A stretch of DNA of 64,000 nt. Source: Russula earlei. Its lineage: Eukaryota > Basidiomycota > Agaricomycetes > Russulales > Russulaceae. A program made the translations under genes and the position numbers. The stretch spans positions 248,001 to 312,000 of the forward strand of contig JAGFNK010000010.1 in the NCBI GenBank assembly GCA_025769875.1. The letters run 5' to 3'. How positions within the stretch are numbered: position 1 is the first letter of the stretch; each line of letters starts with the position of its first letter. Below are positions 1-10,078 of this stretch, piece after piece. A model generated the notes under the pieces. It saw only the letters and a list, made by a program, of their open reading frames with translations. It did no database searches and was not told where the DNA came from.

Positions 1-1328
1 GGAGTCTTCTACCCAGTCATATTGATCCCAGACATTGAGCCAATGTTCAGGAATGGCCTGAGTGACGGTTGTATACGAAAGCTTGTGGGCAGGATCGGAG
101 AGGTGGAGTATGAATTGAAGTTGCCTTAATTCCACTGGGTTCGGTTCAGATATGGCAATGGTGGATGTGAACGGTTCAATGCGAAGATAAACGAATGAAG
201 TCATGGTAGGATTCTGAACTGATGAGGGGATTTGTGGATCAGGAGGTGCGTTCGTTTTGATCACTTCTTCCACATTAGCCTATCCAATACTCAGTTCTGT
301 TGTTACCATGTATGACGGATGCGTACGAGTGCTAGCTTCAGAGCTTGTTCAAGGCCCTCCACAGCGTTGAAATCACGTCCCTTTGACGTCTCCTTTGGTT
401 TGGACTCATTTCCTTTGTTGACAACCAAGTCACCGCCCTCCTACTTGCTCCAGAATCTAGAAGCAACGGATAAGTAACGTGAAAAGGACAGACTACGAGC
501 AGGACAAACCCGAGTGAGCGCAGAATAAACAAGCGGCTCGACACCTTCCAAGCCTTGCATGTCGTGACTCAGCCAAACCTGAATGACCTCGTGCTCAGAT
601 ATTGGAGGAGCAACCGCATTGAGGATTTCATTAAAAGTGGAAGAGGCCAACTCGCTTTAGGTCCTGGCCTGGACGATACGGTTTACCACAAGCCACGGGA
701 CGCCGTCAAAAGACAAACCGAGTTTGTCCAACTGCGCGCTCTTCGCGTACTCTTGAGCTCGCTCCTGTGCGTTTCTCGCGTACCCGAGCACGCCCTCTCT
801 CCATTTCTTGGGGTCCTGCGTCGGGAGACTCTTCACCTGTTCATCGACGACGGTCCTCGCCTGCTGTATCGCGGACGAAGCGCTGGACCAGACGCTGCCC
901 CACCCCCATCCGCCGCCGGACGGCTTGCGCTCATGATCCGGGGTCGCCGCCTGCTTCTCACCGGGGCCCGGGTTGGACGGGGACGACGAAGGGGAGACGC
1001 CTCTGACGGGAGAGGATGCGGGATTCGTGAGCGAGGAGCCGCCGAGTTTGACGCGCTCTGTGCTCTTCCGCAGGGTCGGGGTGCCAGACCTGGATAACGG
1101 GCGGTCGAGGAGCGATGCCGCAGGGCGCGTGGGCTCCGAGCTCTTCTGCGTGATCTCGTCGAGGAAGGCGAGGACCTCGGCTGCTTCGCCGGGGTTGGCG
1201 GCTATGGCAGCTGTGGCGGGACCGGCGGAATCGACAGCAGGCGCACGAGGGTTGGGTGAGAGCGAGTCAAGGTCATCGAGGATTTGGAGTGCCTCCTGTT
1301 GCTTGGACTTGGACTTGGTGCCGCTCAT
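1..1328 (-). CDS. MTC1: Mtc1-like protein (maintenance of telomere capping protein 1), 3' end outside window
   Basis: The start ATG is at 1326-1328. The N-terminal exon gives a low-complexity Ser/Pro/Ala region with a short acidic start (LQILDDLDSL). The second exon (about 650 down to 510) carries the family signature ILNAVAPPISEHEV followed by LSHDMQGLEGVEPLVY. An exon from 440 reads EGGDLVV. The last visible exon (about 270 down to 1) reads SFVYLRIEPF, then FILHLSDPAHKLSYTTVTQ and IPEHWLNVWDQYDWVEDS, matching the C-terminal half of the family. In yeast Mtc1 is a cytosolic protein linked to COPI vesicles and, genetically, to telomere capping. The first junction is unclear: an in-frame TAA at 657-659 must be removed, but no intron of normal length is obvious. 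The gene runs off the left edge. Confidence 0.8.
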
Positions 1329-1484
1329 TGGATTGGATTGGTATCGTACAAGGACACTGTGGGAAAGTATATGCTTTTACATAATGCCGTCATGTGGCGC
1401 GCGACGTGGGGCGGAGAACTATCAACAACCCCTATCCCTGCATCGACCGGGTACGTCATCTATCTCTCGGTCTGAGCGATCTTG

Positions 1485-4400
1485 ATGCCACGCAGAAAGC
1501 GTACCATGACGAAAAAACGTGTCATTAGCTCCTCCGATGAGGATGTCTTTCATGTTGGTACGTACGACGTTGGTGCGTACGATCTGATTAGCTCTTTGAC
1601 GTGACCGATCATGACCCCAACAGAAGTCATAACCAGTGCACGAGTCAACAGCGATGCCGAGTGGGTCAGTGGGCCATACCTTCGTTTCACTCTAGCGTAC
1701 ACCTTATGCTTGTGAACACCAGGAGTACCGAGTCTCAGTATGTCAGCTAAGTTCGTCCAGCGCTGCCACTGAAAACCTGTCAGTGGGCTGGGTATCCCTC
1801 CGATGACGATAGGTGAGAGAGAATGCAATTGACGTGTTTATTCTCCGCTCACTGCCCGGGGTAGTTGGGAACCTGCAGAAAACGTCGGACAGTGCGATCG
1901 ACTACTGCGTAGTTTCTGGAAGCATATAGGCATAGACAGTGAAGATTATTCACCCGGTACTCAGTTCGATGCTCAGGAATGGTGGATCAGTGCGCTGGCG
2001 TATAGAATCCTCAATTCGTTCGTGCTAATCACGCATGCTAGAACGAGAACGCGACTATTTCTCCAGTGTGTGGCGTGGCAAAGGCAAGAAAAAGAAAAAG
2101 GCATCAAAAGACTATTCATTCACGGTCGGCGACTTTCGGCCTTACTTGGATAACAATCTTATTCTTTGCAGGTCTCGGGCGCTGGACCGAGTGCGCCAAA
2201 GAAGACAAAAACAGATGCTAACAAAGCCCTGCACAAGTTCGTTCATCAGCAAAATGACACAGAATCTGATGTGAGCGTCTCTTATCAGAAAATTTCCCGC
2301 ATCTCACCCATTTGAAGGATGCTTCTGATGGATCTGCTGATGTTCCGCTTTCGAAATCTCTCGTGACCAAATCGACGCGGAAAGCACTGCCCACTCAACG
2401 CCGCAAAGGCATTCAGCCACAGGATGACTCTGTAGATGAAGATGAACCTCCCCTAACCAACGAGATGTCACAAAAGGGGAAACGTTCTAACCGTGCGCCC
2501 GGACCACCTAACGTTTCCGGAGTCCAACCTCCAAGCACAATTCTTGGAAACAAGAGACGGCGACGACTTTCTAGCCCCGAAGATGACAATGATGTAAGTT
2601 GACCGCGGTCGGCAGCAGAACCAACAGCTCATCCTTTGCAGTCTCCTGGTGAACTGCCAAGAAAGCTTGCCAAGACCTCCCAACCCGCAGGCGTTACAGT
2701 GGTTAGTGATACGTTCTTGCCTATCTGTCTGTGGTCGTCGTTGAGTTCCATGTAGCCAGCTACACCACCCCACAGGATTACTAGCTACGAACGCAATTCA
2801 CCGTCATCTCTATTCTCCGCTTCCCCCTCTCCGGCCCCTACCCCTTCTACCCTGCCTGCAGCGCCGAAATCTCCCACACTCTCGGTGCCTGTCCCATTAA
2901 GGACCGGTGCTATGGGGCCTCCAAGGATGGCACCGCCACCCAGGCCAACAGGTTCCCAGCCAAGGGCGGTCCGTAAACCCGCCTGGCTTCTCGAGCCAAA
3001 GATCAAACGTTTCGATGCGCCGAACCTGAAACCAAGCAGCACTCTTCCGACGAAAGCTAGCTTAGGAATGGTGAGGACGTCTGATACATCCGAGCCCTCG
3101 ACTTCTGGTAGGAGGGGTAGTATCTTGTCACCTACTACACCGGTATCTGCAGCCGTAGACGCGCAGCACCAGGGCAATGCCCCGGAGTTGGCCGACGGCG
3201 AAATACCGATCGCGCAAGACGTGCCACAGCTTCCACCGGCATCGAGGGCGGAGACAGAGGCTTTTTTGAGTGGGATCATGCCGTCCGAGTAGGTGGCTCT
3301 GCGGTCCGTTTGTACAACTGGCTCACATGTGCGCTTTGCCTCAGAATGTCGGAACCCATGATGTACGCTTCTGGGAGCTCTCGGGTGTGAATCTCTTGCT
3401 CAGCATTCACTCGTCAGGGACGGCGTCGAATCGAATTTACCACCTTCGTCCGTTCCTCGCAAGAAGGCGACTTTGGACCTTCTCAAGTGATTAGATTAGC
3501 CGTGTGATCTCCGACAAGTTGAATGATTCCTTTGCAGGAACACATCGATTCCAAGGAAGTTCAAATGGAGCGGCGAACTTCGTATGCACACGGACAAGAA
3601 TCACAAGGAACGACTCTGCAATGTGACCCTTTCGGATCCGAGTGGAGGCTCCATCGGCCGTCTGCGCTTCTCCATCTGTTTCGATGCTTCGGTCAGCTTC
3701 CTGCTGCTCGAAAAGATCTTCTCGCTAGCAGAGCTGCAAACTTTGCGACCAGCTCTCACCCCTGTTAGCGAGATCGCCAGACTAGGACCTGACAGCCATG
3801 CTGACGAGAACGCGCTGACTACGTTGTTCCACCATTTGTCCGCCCGGAAGCAGGCATGTCCCCCGCCCCGCCCTTCTTCCACGAATGAATTAATCAACTG
3901 ATGGGTGGCGAAGGTGTCGTGTTCCGGCATCCATTTGGATGGCAACCAAGTCGCTCTGCTTCTCCTGTTTCCAGCGACGAATCTTATCCTGTGCAAGGAG
4001 TATAACGTACACCCAGAGCTGCGGAAAGCCGGCCACTTCATCGCTGCGCTCCTTCCCTGGAAAGTCGTAGGGATAAATGCTCGCGCCCATCGCTTGTTCC
4101 GCGATCCAGGTGACCGCACACACGCCGTTTATCGGCCTGGGAAACACGAGTCTATTGTGACGGCTGAGCGCGAGCGCAGCCTCCGCAAAGACCCATCCTA
4201 TCTCCGCGATCTCTCCATTCTTGGGTTTCCCAAATGGCTGTACGATGAAATGTCAGAGTCAACAAACTATTGCATTTGGAACAAGGACGGCGATGGCACA
4301 CCGAGCGCACCTGGTTTCGAAACTAGAGCGCTCATCGACATTCTCGACAAACGCCGCGCAAACAACGTGGGTTGGAAGCGCGACGTTTCCTTTGTTTTCG

Positions 4401-5354
4401 TGCACGTCGGTGCCATCAGATCTCTGTATATGCTGCCCGCCCTGATGGAACGGCGGATGAAGCGTTTAGACATCCAATTTGTGACGTACGGGACACATCA
4501 CACTATTCCACCTGCACGGTGGGGCATACGACTGATCTATCCGGCGGGTACGTTTCGTTGACATCCTCGCACTGCCCGCGGGTCATCTTATCGCCAACAA
4601 CAGGGGGGATTGCCGCTATCTCGCCGACCGTCTTTCTCGAGTCCCCTGGTACTGCATATAGGCTCCTAGACATGCTGGAACAACACCCATTGTGGGACTG
4701 TTTTGTGACACCTGGAGTGGTTGCGCTGGCGGCGAGGCAAAACCGAGGGTCTGACCCCGTATCGGAGTTCGAGAAGTGGGTTGATTTTTATTTTATTTCT
4801 TTTAAGCAGCGGATTGAGTGGAGATGATTGCCAGGGGGACGTTAATCCACCAGGATCTGTTGTCTCGAATAGGGCAGGGCCAATTGTCCTTGTTGTGTAC
4901 GGAGCCTCCTCATGGCTCCAAGGAAGGACCAATACTAGAATGGATTCGCCAGCATCAGCTGACGTCCATGCTTGAACCGCGTGGCATTCTCCAGGATTGC
5001 CTGCGCAGCTTCAATAAGCGGTTCTCCGACTTCCCCGAGGAGAAATGGACCTTCCAAGTTATCAAGGAGTTGTCATCGATGCTGTCCTCTTTGCAGATGC
5101 AGCCATGCACGATGGACCAGTATCGACGATTTGTCGTGATCAAAGGGAAACAAGATGTGATCGCTGCAGATTGGGTTGGTGTGAGCACTCTTTTTTTTTC
5201 TTTCTTTTTGTTCTGACTGACTGACGACCGATCGGGGCAGCTCGAATGGACGAACGTCGATGGATTCAACTTCAGGGACGAGTTTTTCTTGAAAGAGAAA
5301 TTGGATGATCTTCGATCCTGGGCGGGTGTGGAGCTAGCACTCTATTACAAGTAA
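1485..5354 (+). CDS. Chp1-like chromodomain and SPOC-domain protein (putative heterochromatin/RITS subunit)
   Basis: Exon 1 (ATG at 1485) is basic, then joins a chromodomain split over small exons: VEVITSARVNSDAEW (about 1620-1660), WAGYPSDDD (about 1780-1810) and WEPAENVGQCDRLLRSFWKH (about 1865-1925). A Lys-rich and Ser/Pro-rich linker follows (about 2040-3480). From about 3540 comes a SPOC-like domain, starting FKWSGELRM and including LTTLFHHLSARKQ. A C-terminal region follows with HPLWDCFVTPGV and, in the last exon, LEWTNVDGFNF, ending at TAA 5352-5354. Chromodomain, linker, SPOC and a PIN-like tail is the layout of fission yeast Chp1, which binds H3K9-methylated nucleosomes in the RITS silencing complex. 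The domain reading is by eye; several junctions in the chromodomain are not resolved. It could instead be a lineage-specific chromodomain protein. Confidence 0.6.
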
Positions 5355-5557
5355 TATAAGTAGCAAAGAGGGAAAGCATGTGATTAAGTACCGGTCTGTT
5401 CAAAACGGCACCTGCTGCCCGTTGCATCCGCTGACGACCATAACCGAGCGACCCTTCTACGCTCCTTTTCTCCCCCGCCGCGCTCCCAGACAGACACACC
5501 TTTCTAGAAAAACGAACGTTTAGGGGCACCCCCAAGATAGAACAAAGGCTCGCGGCC

Positions 5558-6694
5558 ATGGAGGCCATCGTCAGCAACCCAAGATACCATGACTACCTTG
5601 CCATCCTCAAGGGCGCGCGGAACGGATTCGTCTACGGCGTCAAGGTCAGATTCCCCCATGCGTTGATCATGGCCATCTTGTTCGGTCGCGGGGAGTGAGT
5701 GCTGTTTCTCCCCATACCAACGTCTCCTTTTCCCCCGTCCCCCTCTCCCACTACTACGAATCGTCCCAACTTATCTTTTTCTTCTTCCTTGCCTATCCCG
5801 CTCGTCCTTTTTCCCCCAAAACAAAACAAAAACGAAACAAAAACGAAATAAAAAATGAAATAAAAAAGCTGGCTCGATCGGCTCAAGGTCATCTCGCGCG
5901 CCACGAAGCAGCACGCGATTAACCTCGCCAAGTTCGTCGCGATCTACAAGACGCTCTTGCTCCTCCAACGGAAGCTGAACGGCTCCAAGGCCCGTCCGCA
6001 CGACACCTTCTTCGCGGGGCTGCTCGGAGGTTACTACGTCTTTGGAGAGCGCAACGCGATCAACGAACAGGTCCGTATCACGCTACATCCGCATCGTTTC
6101 GTACCTGATAATCCCACCCCCCCCCCCCCCCACTCCGTCCCTCCCTCTCAAATCTTCATTTTATGATTAAAAAAATTACTCTCTGCTTTTCCTATTTCCA
6201 ACGGCCAAAAAAAAAAAAAAAAAAAAAAAAAAACACCCACACACACCCACACACCACTTTTCTCCTCCCCTCCCTAACCGTCCCGAACTTCTCTCGGCTG
6301 CGCTGGCATTGCCGCGCACGCACGGATATCTCGCTAACGCGTTTCTGCTTTCCCCTTTGCTTTTCCTCCTCGTGACCTGATCTCTGATCCCCCACCATCA
6401 TGATCGCTCTACTAGATCGTCCTGTACGTCTGCTCCCGTGTGGTTGCCTCGTTCTTACCCCGCGCGGGCTCGCCGTACGGCCTCAGGGCGACGGCCGGTG
6501 ATACGGTGAGACCCGTCCCGCCCGACTCGCGTTACTTTTCCATATTCGCGGCGATATCATGGGGTGCGGTGATGTGGCTGTTCCAGCACCGCGCCGAAAC
6601 GATCCAGCCCGGGATGTTCAGCTCGATGACCTATCTTTACCGTGACTCTGAGCAATGGCAAAATCTGCGGACGTTGCTGTGGCACAATAAATGA
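5558..6694 (+). CDS. PXMP4: Peroxisomal membrane protein 4 (PMP24 type, Tim17-like fold)
   Basis: Three exons keep one frame: 5558-5694, 5869-6070 and 6416-6694, giving 205 residues, close to the family's usual length of about 210. Exon 1 holds the family start YLAILKGARNGFVYGVKVRF and ALIMAILF. Exon 2 reads HAINLAKFVAIYKTLLLLQ and FFAGLLGGYYVFGERNAINEQ in two adjacent blocks. Exon 3 ends with AISWGAVMWLFQHRAETIQP and MFSSMTYLYRDSEQW. The protein is a multi-pass integral protein of the peroxisome membrane; its molecular job is not settled in any organism. Intron 2 carries a poly-C tract (about 6117-6130) and a 27-base poly-A (6207-6233), which may vary between strains. No peroxisomal CAAX or PTS1 signal is visible, as expected for this family. 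Confidence 0.9.
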
Positions 6695-7296
6695 TCTCGC
6701 GAAAGCGAATTTTTCTACGGCATGACACCTTGGATTTTTTTTTTCACATCTTTTACATAACCGACATCATCTTGATCGCCGAAAGGGCGACTTTTTTTCT
6801 TTGTCGTAGGGTCTCGCACGTTGTCCGTTTAGGAAATGTGCAAATACTTATCGATAAAGATGATCCTCGTGCCTCGAAAAAATGAGGACGTAAACACAGA
6901 CACAGACAGACAACGTATTGGAGTACTGCCAGGCACGCCATACCGGCGGGAACCAATTTCGAGGAAAAATGGCAACCAACGTCGGGCCATCCGATAGAAA
7001 ACATGTCAGAACCAGAACCGATCTTCCTTCGTGCGTACATCACAAGTGAGTCAAATTCGGAGTGTTCAGTAGCGGCATGAAAAGAAAAAGGAGATCATGA
7101 AAGGAGCGCGATGAGACGAAGGGGGTGTCGGGAGGAGGTAGGGTTGGGGGGGAAAGACCTGCGAGATTGATATCCCTGCACGAGGTTACGATGCAGTGCA
7201 GGGCAGTGAGAGAAAGTGGTATCATCAAAGCAGAGGTAAAAATAGAAACGAGAGGATGGTGTCTATAGTCTCTGGCGATATCGCGAGACCACTCTC

Positions 7297-8177
7297 CTAC
7301 ATGATAAAACATCTCGGCCTTCTCTGCTCCCTAACTCGTGGCTGGGGTACGGCGCCTTGTTCTGCTAATTTCGTACTTCGGAGGTTGCGTACCAGGTTTG
7401 TGAAAAGCCGTTCCACGTTCTGCGCCGTCTTGGCACTGGTTTCGAGGAACTCGCAACCGAACTCCTTGGCCAGTTGCATGCCCTCCTCCCGGGTGACTTC
7501 ACGCTCGAGTTGCTTATCAGCCTTGTTGCCAACCAGCATGAATATCGGCTTTTGGCGCTTGACCCTCAACATGGATTGCCGGAAAACTTCCAGGCGCTCG
7601 AACGTCGCTCGTGAAGCGATTGAGTATACAAGGATGAATCCTTGTCCCTCACTTGGGTCGAGTCATTCAGGGATGCTTCCACAAAATAAAGGCAAACGGC
7701 TTAAACCCACCGAACCCACTGATCGCGTAATGTTGCGTACTCCTCTGAGCATGATAGAAGGACGTATGACAAAGCGAGCTGAATAAAAGAAAAAATGAGT
7801 GACACACCTTGGCCTGCCGTGTCAATCACTTCTACGAAACACATTCGGTTATCAACGACGAGTTGCTTCCGATACGCGTCTTCTATCGTCGGATCGTATG
7901 TCTGAGCGAGAAAAAAATGTGAGAGAGAGATACGGAGGAAACGAATGGCGATCATACCTCTAAGTGGCGGTGTCGCAGCACGATCAGCAGGCGGTCGTGC
8001 ACCACGCAAGTTAGCCGAGGACGGACTCACCAACGAAACAGTTGAGAGTGAACTGGATAGCTGTTTGTCACCAAGAGAGACGGGCGCGGAGGGATGGCGA
8101 GGTATGCGTACCTGTACTGCCAGAGCTGTCTTTCCGACGCCTCCATCACCCAATACCGCTACTCGCCAACAGTCCAT
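7297..8177 (-). CDS. Ras-family small GTPase with CAAX box
   Basis: The exons read from 8177 downward: 8112-8177, 8031-8052, 7808-7901, 7711-7744 and 7297-7651. The protein (about 189 residues) shows the P-loop LGDGGVGKTALAVQ, effector loop TYDPTIEDAYRKQ, switch II DTAGQEEYATLRDQW, base-binding NKAD, ETSAK, and a C-terminal CFIM prenylation box. It therefore acts as a membrane-anchored molecular switch; the sequence is nearest to the Ras/Rsr1 branch, but paralogue identity cannot be assigned. The P-loop has Asp where classical Ras has Ala (GDGGVGK). Exon 2 is a 22-base microexon, and its best donor leaves the reading frame one base out with respect to exon 3; see findings. Confidence 0.85.
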
Positions 8178-9796
8178 GACTGGACAAGGACGGAGGAATT
8201 AGGCGAATGTTAGGAGTCGAGAGGAGAGTGGAGCGGACTTTAGTCACGATGGATGGAGAGAAGGGAGAGAGAAATCTGTGCGGGGGAGGGTGAGCAGAGG
8301 GGGTAAGGCGGGGATTGAGAGGCGAGGGGGTTGACCTGGAGGGTGAGGATAGAAGGAGAATTTTGAAATGAAAAGGGAAGAAGGGAGAATGGAGAAAGAG
8401 ATAGAAGGGAAGAGGAAGGTCGTGTGTGGTCGTGCAAAGTCGTGAGAGAGGGGGAGAGGGGCGAAGGGAGACTCGATTGTGGGGAGAGAGCCGGGGTGAG
8501 GATGGAGCGAGAGCGATGAGAGTGAGTGAGTGAGTGAGTGAGTGAGTGAGTGTGAGGCGAGGCGCGGCAGCTGAGCTTGAGCTTGAGAGCTGTCCTGCCC
8601 GGATTCCCGTTTTATTATATTATTTTCTGATGATTACCATACTTTCAATTATTTATTTTATTTCACTGGCGGGTATCACCGACTTCCATCAGGCTCAGCT
8701 CATCCCACCACCCACATCCCAACCTTGAGCAATCCCATCCCCGCGCTGGCTCATCTCGGATCAAAGTATCCCCAATCTGGCTCCCCTCCCCCCGTTTCTC
8801 ACACTTTCCCTTTCCCTTTCCATTTGCCAATCCTACCTGCATCAGAATTCCTTTCCCTTTTTCTCCTTTTTCACTCGCTTACTCTAATCTGAACCTTGTC
8901 CTCCTCCTTGTCCCATCCGTTTCATACAGCCTTCCGTTCGCACCACCGCATGTCGCCACTTTCACCAAGGGCTGCTCCGATGCTATATTCGCTCTTCCCC
9001 ATGACATAATCGTTTGGTGTCCATTCCCATGGGGTGAATGGGGCGCTGACAACGGCGCCTATTAGGATTGCTCTAGAAAGTTTCGGTATTGTACCCGCTC
9101 CAATTCGCATCTGGACACGTTCGACATATCGGTCCCGGTTTACGGCACACTTAATCTCGGCTTGCCAAGTGCAGCCAGAATCCATGGTTGACTTTCCGAC
9201 CGGGACCAGGCGCTCCTGCCTCCCCCGTGCCTATCACCGCAACTCTCAACTATTTAAGGGTCGTCTTTCATTTTTCCCGGCGTGGTATATTTATGTACTC
9301 CTCCTCAACGTCAAGCGACGCAAACGAAATCATACCGCACGTCTAATAAGCAACACAAACTCTACTGCGCTGTCCTACGAACCATACGCGATAAAAACGT
9401 ACTCAAGTCTACCAGTCACCCCCAGCGCATAAAAATTAAATAAGGTAACGTGGGAAAAAACGTGGGGTGCTGCGCGAAAAGGTGGCGAGGGTGGCATGCC
9501 AAATCGGGGAATATAAAGGGCAAAACGACAAGTGCGAGGGAAAGTGAACTAGGGAAAAACTCAGCTCGTTCGCGAACAAGGCGTAATAGAGTTTTGTTAC
9601 AATGATCGCGCACGAAAAAATGGTCGAGGGCAGGAATTTCAGACACCGGTCATCCAAGAGGAAGGTGGGGGGGATTAGGAAATTGTGCACACGGCACACC
9701 CGCACGGGTCGTCCGAGGCTGGTATGCCAAGCAGGTCCTTGAGAATGTGGAGATGGCGAGAAAACAATATCCGTGCGCGGTTCCAGAGATAATCAC
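8178..9796. other. Intergenic stretch without a supportable gene
   Basis: This holds the upstream side of the Ras-type gene (purine-rich, then the GAGT repeat) and pyrimidine-rich DNA around 8740-8930. Open frames on both strands near 8920-9430 have no recognisable motif, and none chains into a multi-exon model. Confidence 0.5.
8521..8552. repeat. GAGT microsatellite
   Basis: Eight uninterrupted copies of a GAGT-type tetramer lie upstream of the Ras-type gene, followed by GC-rich sequence. Purine-rich low-complexity DNA extends leftward to about 8220. Confidence 0.9.
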
Positions 9797-10078
9797 TCAG
9801 TCTTGTCGACTGAGCTCTGCCTGCGTGAGGTTGAGGACAAAGCAGCCCCCAGAGAAATTTTTTGGGGGCTCGATTATCTTGATGGGTTTCTTGGTGGGAC
9901 CACGAGTGCCTTTCGCGACGGCATTCGTGATTGATGGGAATGGACGTAGGGGTCGTGAGGCAGGGAATGATGGTTTCCGGGTGGGAAGAGGGCGGGGTGG
10001 TGTTTGTCGGGATGGTGAAGTTGGGGAAGCGAGTGGTGATGAGACGAGGGGGCGGGTTGTGTTGACTACCAGCGACAT
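9797..10078 (-). CDS. Possible small Pro/Ser-rich basic protein, 93 residues
   Basis: A single open frame from ATG 10076-10078 to the stop at 9797-9799. The N-terminal two thirds are Ser/Pro/Arg-rich. The tail is less repetitive and looks more constrained: GPTKKPIKIIEPPKNFSGG followed by CFVLNLTQAEL. No domain, signal peptide or membrane segment is visible. It is not recognised. It is listed because the C-terminal stretch does not look like chance translation and the flanks hold no competing gene. An upstream ATG at 10109-10111 in the same frame would add 11 residues. Confidence 0.35.
   Translation of the reverse strand: MSLVVNTTRPLVSSPLASPTSPSRQTPPRPLPTRKPSFPASRPLRPFPSITNAVAKGTRGPTKKPIKIIEPPKNFSGGCFVLNLTQAELSRQD

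Noticed and set aside
555..1097. 180-codon plus-strand frame
   Set aside because: It is the antisense of the first MTC1 exon in GC-rich DNA; no domain, and the minus-strand reading has clear family motifs.
8521..8552. Possible CRISPR or telomere-like array
   Set aside because: Plain GAGT tetramer without spacers; no CRISPR array or telomere repeat was seen anywhere in the window.
9034..9432. 132-codon plus-strand frame
   Set aside because: No motif, an equally open frame on the other strand, and no splice-supported extension.
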